64,000 nt of DNA from Arenicola marina (taxonomy: Eukaryota; Annelida; Polychaeta; Arenicolidae), in assembly GCA_964019135.1 (NCBI GenBank), contig OZ025263.1, positions 22,443,639-22,507,638 on the forward strand, in the 5' to 3' direction. A program made the position numbers and the translations under genes. Positions 12,901-24,900 of this stretch are shown here, piece by piece (the first letter of the stretch is position 1; each line of letters starts with the position of its first letter). The notes beneath the pieces are model-generated. The model was not told where the DNA came from, searched no databases, and saw nothing but the letters and a program-made list of their open reading frames with translations.

Positions 12901-15900
12901 GAACCCGCCCGTTGCCCCGGGAGACGCCCTCCACCCGCGAGCCCCCGGCAGTGTGATGAGCGCGCCGGTGCGCCTGCCCCCCTCCGCCCGGCAGGAGTAC
13001 GACGCCTACATGCAGGACCGACTGCGGGTGATGAGCCAGGGCCCCAGGGCCACGCTGGTGTCCGGGGTAAGTGTTGGCCACCCTCCCGCCCACCACCACT
13101 CCATCCCCCTCCCGCCCGCCCGCCCGGCCCCCTCTCCTCTCCCCCCTCCGTGTACCCCCCCCCCACCCTATCAACGCCCATACTCTGCTGCACCCGTTTT
13201 TTCAAACACCAGCACTCTTCTTCCCACTGTGCCTCCCCCCTCCCCCCCCCGATAAAACACCGCCCCCCTGTGTGTGAAACAAGTCTGCCGACCATGCTAT
13301 CTCCCTATACCACGACGAGCTTACTCCTCTCAGTACCCCTAACATAGCTGCATCAGCATGGGGATCCACAACATCACCATAGTAACTGTCTGGTTGTGTT
13401 GCACCCTTTTATGGCCGCCGCTACAGTGGTGAAGCTCTTGTGGACCACCCTCACCCCTGATGAACCGCTCTCATTCACCCTCACCCCTCACAAACCACTC
13501 TTGTGGACCACCCTCACCCCTGATGAACCGCTCTCATTCACCCTCACCCCTCACAAACCACTCTTGTCGACCACCCTCACCCCTGATGAACCGCTCTCAT
13601 TCACCCTCACCCCTCACAAACCACTCTTGTCGACCACCCTCACCCCTGATGAACCGCTCTCATTCACCCTCACCCCTCACAAACCACTCTTGTCGACCAC
13701 CCTCACCCCTGATGAACCGCTCTCATTCACCCTCACCCCTCACAAACCACTCTTGTGGACCACCCTCACCCCTGATGAACCGCTCTCATTCACCCTCACC
13801 CCTCACAAACCACTCTTGTCGACCACCCTCACCCCTGATGAACCGCTCTCATTCACCCTCACCCCTCACAAACCACTCTTGTCGACCACCCTCACCCCTG
13901 ATGAACCGCTCTCATTCACCCTCACCCCTCACAAACCACTCTTGTCGACCACCCTCACCCCTGATGAACCGCTCTCATTCACCCTCACCCCTCACAAACC
14001 ACTCTTGTCGACCACCCTCACCCCTGATGAACCGCTCTCATTCACCCTCACCCCTCACAAACCACTCTTGTCGACCACCCTCACCCCTGATGAACCGCTC
14101 TCATTCACCCTCACCCCTCACAAACCACTCTTGTCGACCACCCTCACCCCTGATGAACCGCTCTTATTCACCCTCACCCCTCACAAACCACTCTTGTCGA
14201 CCACCCTCACCCCTGATGAACCGCTCTCATTCACCCTCACCCCTCACAAACCACACTTGTCGACCACCCTCACCCCTGATGAACCGCTCTCATTCACCCT
14301 CACCCCTCACAAACCACTCTTGTCGACCACCCTCACCCCTGATGAACCGCTCTCATTCACCCTCACCCCTCACAAACCGCTCTTGTGGACCACCCTCACC
14401 CCTGATGAACCGCTCTCATTCACCCTCTCCCCTCACAAACCACTCTTGTGGACCACCCTCACCCCTGATGAACCGCTCTCATTCACCCTCACCCCTCACA
14501 AACCGCTCTTGTGGACCACCCTTACCCCTGATGAACCGCTCGCATTCACCCTCACCCCTCACAAACCACTCTTGTCGACCACCCTCACCCCTGATGAACC
14601 GCTCTCATTCACCCTCACCCCTCACAAACCACTCTTGTCGACCACCCTCACCCCTGATGAACCGCTCTCATTCACCCTCACCCCTGATGAACCGCTCTTG
14701 TGGACCACCCTCACCCCTGATGAACCGCTCTTGTGGACCACCCTCACCCCTGATGAACCGCTCTCATTCACCCTCACCCCTCACAAACCACTCTTGTGGA
14801 CCACCCTCACCCCTGATGAACCGCTCTCATTCACCCTCACCCCTCACAACCCAATAACTTTCCCCTGTCCCATGACCCTCATCAACCTTACTCCTCATGA
14901 GACCGCTTGCCAGTCTCAGTGACGCTGTACCCCTCTCACCCGTGAGGCCTGGCATTCACTAGACACCGGTCTTTATTTACCCTACCCTTAATCCCTCCCC
15001 CCCTTAAACCGTCCTTAAACCGCCCATAAACCACCTTTAAACCGCCCTTAACCAACTCTTTACCCGCCCTCACCCCCACCCTTAACCCGCTCTTTACCCG
15101 CCCCTAACGAGTTCTGCATGCCCCCTCCCCCCACCTCTATCCCCCTCCCCCCCCCTTTCCCGCCTCCCCACCCATGCCTCCCCATGACCCCCCTCCTCTC
15201 CCCCCCCCCCCCTCCCCCTGGGGTGACCAGCCTGGTGATGTCTGTTCTCTTCCCTTAGATGTGGGAGCCCCACTGCCTGCCAGGCCCCGCTCTGGGTCTC
15301 CAGCGTCAAGCATGTGTAGGTGGACCCCAACTAACAGCGATTGTCTCTCTGCATGCAGAGTTTACAAATGAACACCGCAGATCGACTAGTCAGGGTGTCT
15401 TTTCTTCATTTGTCTTTACCTCCAGTGATTGTGTTTTTGTTTTTTTTGTGTTTTTTTTCAAGAATCATGCATCGGATATAAAACCCTATGAATCAAACCT
15501 CATTTTCCAGCAAATATTATTATAAGGCATTTTTTAGCACATCATGCTTAGGTAGAATATTTATAACCAAATTTATTCTATTGCTTCTTTTTGATTGATT
15601 GATTGATTGGTTGAACGAATCACCTTTTTCTTTTTTGATAGAAGTGTTTTCACTATTATTATAATAATAATAATATGACAATGAAAAAGTGCCACAACAA
15701 CGCTGGCGTCAGTTTTGCTGCCAATTGCTTGGGAAGCTGTAGTGTGGGGCTAGTTAACAAATAGAGATAGAAATTGTGGCTGGCTGGGAGTAACCCCCCC
15801 GACAGCCGCCCATGCTTTCCATTATAGGGTGCCTTGCATTGTGAAGGTGATGGTCGCCTGTTGTCTTGGCCCGAGCAAAGCCCCTGAAGCACTGAGCCCC

Positions 15901-18900
15901 AGGTGTCCTGGTGCTTCACACACTGTTTCTCTGCTAGACACGTTTGCGCTGGGTGGTCTTTTTACATGTGGTGACATTAATACCATATTCGGACTATTTT
16001 GAAGGCAGTCCAATTGTTATGCATTGTCTCCTATTTTTCCTCCTCGGTTCAGCAGATAGGGGAAGAATTAGAACAGCTGAAAAAGTCTCTACACCAGTTG
16101 TTAGAGCAGGTTGGCAATTTCTTCTTAACTACGTATCTGTAAAGAACTGCAGCAATTGACCCGTATTTATTCAAAATCTACGATCAGCGGATCGGAATTA
16201 CATTTTTGTTTACAAAATGCATAGAATATAATGAACACGATATATTGATAAAGTTAAATTAAATGTTTTTAATTGGTACTTTTAATTTACATGGCATTTG
16301 GCTGTAATACGATGAAGGGTGAACTGCTGTGGTTTTTCTCTATAGGGCGGCTCCTGTAGTTTGTCGCCTGTTTCTGTTGTCGGTTTGTGGTTGTTAACAG
16401 TATGGGAATGTTCGTGTGTTGTCCGCCATCGCCTGTCTTAATACATTCATTACGGAATTAGAGGTGTCATTTTATTTTTCGTTTTTTCTTCATTTTGGTC
16501 AGACGGTAAAGTTCCTTGCAATACATATTGAATATTGACCGACCGGGTATAAAAACCAAACAAAAAAGGCCTTTGTCTGTCGGAGTTTGACACGTGTTTG
16601 TGTTTTTGTAGAGCTTTCGCGGGTCAGTGTGATATGTTTGTATAGTGATAGTAGCTCCTGTGATAGGACTGTGTGGGGTATCGTTGGCGTATTGTCGTGG
16701 TGAGTGGCTGGCTGCTGTTAGGACTAGTTGGTCTGTTCGTCACTAGGCGGCGCCCGGGTTCATGGGGACACGTGGGGCTGTCGTGTCCCGGTTGTCGTTC
16801 TATTTCAGTTCTCGTCTACGTCATTACATGTTAATTAACGGCGTCCTCGTTTCTCGTCATGAAGATGTTTTGTCGCCATGGCAACGGCCTGGTTTAACCC
16901 TCATACTGCCCATGCCATCTGATACCCTCCGGTACACACCCTGTGAAGTGTGAGTACCTGGCTATCGACCTTGTCGGATATATATATCAACGTGTTGAGA
17001 GGAGACCATTTTCCATGAAACACCGTCTGGATTTTCATATTGTCTCCTTCGTCGGTCTCATCGTAGTCTAGTCTCACGTCTCCAATCCGTGTCCTGGTAT
17101 AATATTGTTATCGTGTATCGTCTCGTTGTGGGTATAGCCCACGTATACGTCAGTTGGCGGTGTTATACCGGGGTGCGATCCTCCAGCATCAAGCATGATT
17201 TGTGCCACGTGGCATCCATCATTGTTCGAGGAGGTGTCTGCACAAAGATGGCCAAAACCATCGTTTCCATGCTTGGTCGAGGATCTGGTTTGACGTCATT
17301 GTGACGTCACCGTTCTGGTTCGATTCTCTGCGGTGCCATTCTTTATCGACGTGGCCGTTCGCCCTGATTTATGAGGTGGTCTCTTCCACATCTATAGCTA
17401 TATAGGCACTGCTACGTATCGTGTATGCCAGGTGGTTTGCAGGGAGCGTGCCGCCGCTGCACATGTAGTTATTTCTTAACACATGAAAGGTTCTTGCCAC
17501 AGCTTGAGCTACTGAGCGTTGCCTGTGTCCATCTGTCGGATTGGCCAATGCTATTACTTCTGGGTTTTTTTTCCAGTTGTAGCCTTTTAGACTTTCGTCA
17601 TACGGCTATAGATACTTAGTCTTTCTTCGGACGGCTATAGATATTTAGGCTTTCTTCGGACGGCTATAGATATTTTGGCTATCTTCGGATGGCTATAGAT
17701 ATTTAGGCTTTCTTCGGACGGCTATAGATATTTAGGCTTTCTTCGGGTGGCTATAGATATTTTGGCTTTCTTCGGACGGCTATAGATATTTTGGCTATCT
17801 TCGGATGGCTATAGATATTTAGGCTTTCTTCGGACGGCTATAGATATTTAGGCTTTCTTCGTGTGGCTATAGATATTTTGGCTTTCTTCGGACGGCTATA
17901 GATATTTTGGCTATCTTCGGATGGCTATAGATATTTAGGCTTTCTTCGGACGGCTATAGATATTTAGGCTTTCTTCGGGTGGCTATAGATATTTTGGCTA
18001 TCTTCGGATAGCTATAGATATTTAGGCTTCCTTCGGACGGCTATAGATATTCAGGCTTTTTTCGGACGGCTATAGATATTTAGGCTTTCTTCGGACGGCT
18101 ATTGATATTTTGGCTTTCTTCGGACGGCTATAGATATTTAGGCTTTTTTCGGACGGCTATAGATATTTAGGCTTTCTTCGGACGGCTATAGATATTCAGG
18201 CTTTCTTCAGACGGCTATTGATATTTTGGCTTTCTTCAGGTGGCTATAGATATTTTGGCTATCTTCGGATGGCTATAGATATTTAGGCTTTCTTCGGACG
18301 GCTATAGATATTCAGGCTTTCTTCAGGTGGCTATAGATATTTTGGCTATCTTCGGATGGCTATAGATATTCAGGCTTTCTTCAGACGGCTATTGATATTT
18401 TGGCTATCTTCGGATGGCTATAGATATTTTGGCTATCTTCGGATGGCTATAGATATTTAGGCTTTCTTCGGGTGGCTATTGATATTTTGGCTTTCTTCGG
18501 ACGGCTATAGATATTTTGGCTATCTTCGGACGGCTATAGATATTTTGGCAATCTTCGGATGGCTATAGATATTTAGGCTTTCTTCGGATGGCTATAGATA
18601 TTTAGGCTTTCTTCGGACGGCTATAGATATTTAGGCTTTCTTCGGACGGCTATAGATATTTAGGCTTTCTTCGGGTGGCTATTGATATTTTGGCTTTCTT
18701 CGGACGGCTATAGATATGTTGGCTATCTTCGGATGGCTATAGATATTTAGGCTTTCTTTCGACGGCTATAGATATTTTGGCTTTCTTCGGACGGCTATAG
18801 ATATTTTGGCTTTCTTTCGACGGCTATAGATATTTTGGCTTTCTTCGGACGGCTATTGATATTTTGGCTATCTTCGGATGGCAATAGATATTTTGGCTTT

Positions 18901-21900
18901 CTTTCGACGGCTATAGATATTTTGGCTTTCTTCGGACGGCTATAGATATTTTGGCTATCTTCGGACGGCTATAGATATTTAGGCTTTCTTCGGACGGCTA
19001 TTGATATTTTTGGTTTCTTCTCACGACAATGGCTATTCAGCGTTTCTTGTGTCATTGCTATTTTGGACTTCTCACGAAAATAGATCCCTAAGGTTTCTCC
19101 TCTATAGCTATTGCTATAGCTATTTAGGGTTTCTCCTCCGGGCAGTAGCTATATAGAGATTCTCTTCACAACAGTAGATCTTTAGGGTTTCTATTCACGA
19201 CAGTAGATCTTTAGAGATTCTCTTCACAACAGTAGATCTTTAGGGTTTCTCCTCAGGGCAGTAACTATTTAGGATTTCTCGGCTATTGCTGTAAAGCAAT
19301 GTTGACTGTAATATGCATAGTGACAGACCTTATGAGTCAGCCCGCTGCCCATAGCTTGATCGCTGCTCGCCTTTAGCCAAACTCCGCCCTTCACGTATCT
19401 GTCTCTCTATCCACCTATCTCTATTGCCTATCTATTTCGCTAGCTCTCCACTTTAACGTATCTGCCAGTCTAGGTAGACCGCCCTCGGCAGGCTAAGTGA
19501 TTAAGTCTACTAGTGACCGCTGTAGCTGCACGGGGCATGGGAGAACACCTCCTTGATTATAAGCCAATCTCCGCTAACTGTAGTAAATTCACCGTGCTGT
19601 GGTGGTTGTCTTGTGTTACCTGTGTCGCCTATACTGATTGGTGGTTATAAGGCTGGCGAAAACATATTTTGGATTAATTAATTAATTAATGAACTAATAC
19701 CGCTGCTAACTAGCTTTTTAATGCTTTTGACTTTTTTGTAGGATTTTTTTTGTTGTAGACTCGCTTCACGTACACGTCGTAGTGCTTATGATAAGACTGG
19801 GCTGTACTGTTAATGTGTGGGTTGGAGCCAGATGTTGTTTTAGTCGCTGTTACTCTGCGATACGATGTCATGGATTTCATTTGTTTTACACCAAGGGCCA
19901 ACTCTAAGCACCCTACTTTTTAAAACCATATTATGGCCAGCTATTTAACTCTTATTTTGAAAATCCATGTCTAAATAAGTCGTCATGCATTGCGAGCAAG
20001 GGTAGATTTAGTCTGAAAGTTGTACTTTAATACATCTGTCCTATATTTATTAATCTACCAACTCGCCACCCATTGGGCTGAATAAAACTTTACTTACCAT
20101 AAGTAGAAAAGTTTAGTAGTAAGTTTATTTAGCACAAGAGGCCATCAGGCCCATAGTACATACAGGGTTATAACATAATTAATACGGTGTAACAGGATAT
20201 ATACAGGTTAAATTTCAACGTTTGTTTGGTGCAATGTCTTTGCCTTGTATAAATGTATATCTTGCCTTCCACTATCATTTAAAGCTTTTCATCAAATTTT
20301 GACTTAATTATGTTTTACTTAATTATGCAACATTGTCTTGGTTTCTATTGCACCCATGATTCCTGGACCTTAATGTTAACCATCAGGCCAAACCCATTAT
20401 TAATCTGACAACATGTAGACGGGTGTGAGCGACTGACCATTCTGCATGGGGAGAGGGTATGCTAACGCCAAATTTGAGAGGTGTGACTTTTTCTGCAGCT
20501 ATTTAAGCTGTTTTGATACATTTCTTTGTGCTAAGCCTCCTATGCGTGAACGATGGTTCCTTCATGAGCAATAAGTGAGCGATACGTGGGTTAGTCACAC
20601 AAAAGAAGATGGTGCTGTGGTGAAATTATGCATGGGGAGAAGATATCCTGACGCCAAGTTTTGGAGATGTGGAAGTACAAAGGGTAGATGATATATTTAC
20701 ACAACTAAGGATAGATAACATATTTAGACCACCAAGGGTAGGTGACAGACTTATACCACCAAGGGTAGGTGACATACCGGTATTTACACCACCAAGGGCA
20801 GGTGACATATTTACTCCACTAAGGGTAAGTGACATTTACACCACCAATAGTAGGGGACAGACTTACACCACCAAATGTATGTGACAGACTAACACCACCA
20901 AATGTATGTGACAGACTTACACCACCAAATGTATGGGACAGACCTACACCACCAAGGGTGGGTGACATATTTACGCCACTAAGGGCAGGTGACATATTTA
21001 CACAACCAAGGGTAGGTGACATATTTACACAACCAAGGGTGGGTGACATATTTACGCCACTAAGGGCAGGTGACATATTACACAACCAAGGGTAGGTGAC
21101 ATATTTACACCACCACGAGTAGGTGACATTAGGCTAGGTAACATATTTACACCACGAAGGGTAGGTGGCATTAGGGTAGGTGACATTTACACCACCAATG
21201 GTAGGTGGCGGCCGGTGCTGAAGAAGGTTGCCCACTTTCAGGACGAGAACAACCCGTTCAGCGAGTCCTACCAGCAGCGCCAGCAGTATGAGAAACTCCA
21301 GAAGCAGGAGGAACAGCGGCTGCAGATGGTCAGGCACGTGGAGGAGCAGAAGGCCCTGCAGCAGATGGAGGGGGGCGTCTCCATGGCGACCATGCCAGGT
21401 GAGGGGGGCGTCTCCATGGCGACCATGCCAGGTGAGGGGGGCGTCTCCATGCCGACCATGCCAGGTGAGGGGGGCGTCTCCATGCCGACCATGCCAGGTG
21501 AGGGGGGGGGGGTGGGGGCGTGCCTGGGGCTGTGATAGTTGGGGTGGGGTTAGCTTGGGGGATAACGATTTTGTAACTACAATTTAACAGGCGCGTGGCG
21601 TATTTGACTTCAGGCCAAGCGGTTGCGGGTTCAAATCCCCTGTGTGTCTGACGCCGTGGCCTCCAGTCATATGTGCACTAGGGTGGCCTAAAACACCGAA
21701 CAACCCATCCCTTCCATGATCCTTCATCCTTTCATCTCTTCGTCCCTGAAATCATATTCCGGTTTTAACTCATTCGGGCACGAAGATGGTCATGAAGGCC
21801 AATCCATGTTCTGTTATCAGTGGCGGATTTCACGAACGCCGTTTGGCTGACTACGGAGCTTAATCGACTAAAGTTCCGTTCTATGTTAGTGAAATAGATA

Positions 21901-24900
21901 TAGAAATATAGAAATAGACCCCAGCACCACATGTGAGGACTTAGGTGTTCACCAGTGTCGTCTCTTGTTGCTCTCCAGACACTCCCATGATGATCGCTGA
22001 GCCCGGACCCCGGTCCTTCCCCTTCTCGCCAGATGGCGCCCCCAGGTTTCCCGGTCAAGGTCCGCGATTTCCCGGAGAACTTTTGCGGATGCAAGGTGAG
22101 TAGAACCGCAAACAACGAAATGTGTTGCCAGGACAGCATATCCTCCCTGTGGCTCAGTGGGTAGTGCTCTTCAGATCGGCCACCCGTGTTCGATCTTTGG
22201 GTGAGTCTGGGATGTGTCCACATTGTTCTCAATGGCATGAGACGGTGTTTCATTTTGCTTAGTCCACGTGTGTACTGAAAGATACTTCAATTTTGAAATA
22301 CCGATATGTCTCTGCTCTTGGCCTCCAGATGTGCCAAAAGCGAAAATAATCCTAATCATAAGATGATGTTTACTTACATTTTGACATTTTTGTGAAGTTT
22401 AGTTTAGCGTAAGTGAGTAAGGATTATGAATACGGGCCCTGCGATTGGTGGTTCGCTGTTGACCCGCGCGGTGGCGCCACCGGGTATATTTCTGTGCAGG
22501 TAGTGACTTAATATAATCTGTTTGCAGGGCCTCGTTTCCCCTGCGCTCCGGGCCAGCCACCCTTCTCCAAGGCCGGGGGCCCGGGGGGTGAGGTGCCCGG
22601 CCTGGGCATGCGACCGGGGATGACCTCATCCTACGACCCCCAGAGCCAGCACAACGTACCCTTTCCGCAAACGTCAGGCGCGCAGCAAATGTATCCAGGT
22701 ATCCTAACGCGCCGTCCGTCCGTCCGTCTCCTGTGTTTTAAGTAAATGCATCTGTGACGTCACAATGGTATGACGTCACGTATGTCTTGATTTATTTATT
22801 TTTTCCTTTGTTGCCTATCAGTTTCGTTCCTAGTCAGTCTGTTTGCTTGATTACTCGGTATGTATCGTTGGTCAGCACTGGATCATGTTGGGTTATCGGT
22901 GTTTGTGACCTGCATGTGACCTGGTTACGTAAGGGCGTCCGCTGCGCACGCCATCTGGCGACTGGGCGCGCGACTAGGAGCCTTGTCGTTAGCTGTTAAC
23001 TTCTCACTGAAGCTCCTTGTATAAATAGTTAACGTTTCAGTCAACACTTTATTCGCCTGCTCAACGCGGTTATGACCTCGGGAATGGGGGGCGGATGTAT
23101 ACCGGTTTTAAACAAAGTATATATATTAGTATAAATAATCAGTCACATCTTGTGACTCGATCATCGCACAAAACGACCCATGGTACGAACAAAACTCGGG
23201 AATAACTGTAGGGGCACAAGGCAAAGTCCTTCTAGCATCTAGAAAGAACCTTTTGGTAGATACCGCACGTACTTCATCTTTACTGAATCGTATCTGTCGT
23301 GGTTAATGATTTTGTCTACGTTCCCCGAGAGCTCCCAGCTTATTCATGGGATAAATTTGTTATGGGAAAAATACAATAAATTATTGAAATATATATATGT
23401 TTGGTTGTACATATATTGCGGAGGCATATGAACAAAGTGTTGACTAAGTTTTGTTGATAAGTTGACTTAGCGTTGTTATCGCTGCTGGTGTGACTGTGCT
23501 TTGTGATGGCCACTTGTTGTACAATGTGGTACAGTGTGGTACAGTGCATATCTGTCGACCTTTGTAGGCATCGCCCCCATGACAACAGTTCCCGGCCAGC
23601 TAACGGCTACCGCGACACAGGCGCAAATGATCTCGTCAGATGGCGCCACCGTTCAGTTGCCGCTCCCTTCGACTCAGTCGTTGATGGGCTGCGCGGGCGG
23701 CGTCCAGGGGGGACCCCCTAGCTCCCTCCCCCTGGGTGCCTTCACGGGCCTGTCCTCCCCGTCCCTGCCACCCCTGGGCGGCGAGCAGCTCAAGGTCTCC
23801 CCCGGGGTGACCCACGCCGGTGGGGGTGGTGTGCAAGCCCCCCTCGTCGCCCCCCAGGAACCCCCCCAGCCCGCGCCCCCCAAGCGCAAGAAGCCCCGGC
23901 AGAAGAAAAAGAAGAAGGCTGACGACGTGCCCCCCGGATTCCCGCCCGGCCCCCCGGCCGCCGCCGCCACCCCCGAGGGGGGGTTTGAACTGGGGCCCAT
24001 GTCCTTCGGAGGGCTTGGCCAGCACGTGGCGGCTGACGGCGCCCTAGGTTGGTCCTGTTGTGTGACTCTTCCCCGAGTTATCTCTCTTCCATTATCTACT
24101 ACTCCACCCCGCCTCGCTCCGCTCCACACCACACCAGCACCGCGGCCCTCGGTGTGGGCGGCTCCAGGGTGGCCGAGGCATGGCTTCTACCGCACATCGC
24201 TCAGCCTGAGCAGCTTGCTCCAACCTCTCTCCCTCTCTCTCTCTTCTCTCTCCCCCACTCTCTCGCTCTCGCTGGTCCCAAATATATTCTCCATCTCGCT
24301 GTTGCGGAATCTCTCTCTGTTTCTCGCGCTCGGTCTTTTCTCTCATCTCTCTATCTGTCTCACCTCTCACTCTGCCTAGTGGTCTCTTCTCTAACCTCTC
24401 ACTCTGCCTGGTTTTCTCTTCTATAACCTCTGACTGCCTGGTTGTCTCTTCTCTCACCTCTCACTGCCTAATTGTCTCTTCTTTCAATCTGGACGGCTCT
24501 GTCCATCTCTCGGTCTGGCTCTATCTCGCTCCGTCTCTCACTGTTTCTCGCTGTCTTTTCTCCCTATCTCTCACTCGCTATCTGTCTCTGGTATTTTTCC
24601 TATATCGCTCACTCTCTGTGCCGGTCTCTGGCTATTTCTCTCTAGTTCCTTCCCTCTCCCTTTCTCTATCCCGGTCGGGTGCGTGGCTCTTCATTTGGTA
24701 ACATTTACCCGCATGTTCCCCTGGTCTTCGTCCCCTTGTATAAACGTCTTCTGTCTCAGAGCGGTAAGGTTGGATACTTGACGTCGCAAGATATCCGTTA
24801 GCATGTAGCGCTCTTGTCTGCATTCTCTCCCCGTATCAACGCATCTCTGTTCCTGGGTTCGGGTGGTGTCAATCCTCTCTGTACCTGAGTTCGGGTGGTG

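Larger units (their letters stand above)
13067..21241 (+). other. intron 8, 8.2 kb
   Basis: Contains pyrimidine-rich tracts (13080-13260, 14990-15210), a 63-bp minisatellite (13437-14850), a candidate 57-nt coiled-coil exon (16053-16109), a 29-bp minisatellite (17595-19015), degenerate relatives to 19290, a possible LINE 3' end near 20100-20230, and a 27-bp minisatellite (20680-21210). The 15220-17590 and 19300-20680 stretches otherwise look unique. Confidence 0.65.

Noticed and set aside
13396-14922. 508- and 465-codon open frames
   Set aside because: The 63-bp repeat keeps two frames open by arithmetic; intronic minisatellite.
15259-15313. Possible exon after cttccttag-like acceptor in intron 8
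   Set aside because: Short, unconserved [13 protein letters not shown] reading. Exons 8 and 9 already join in phase 0.
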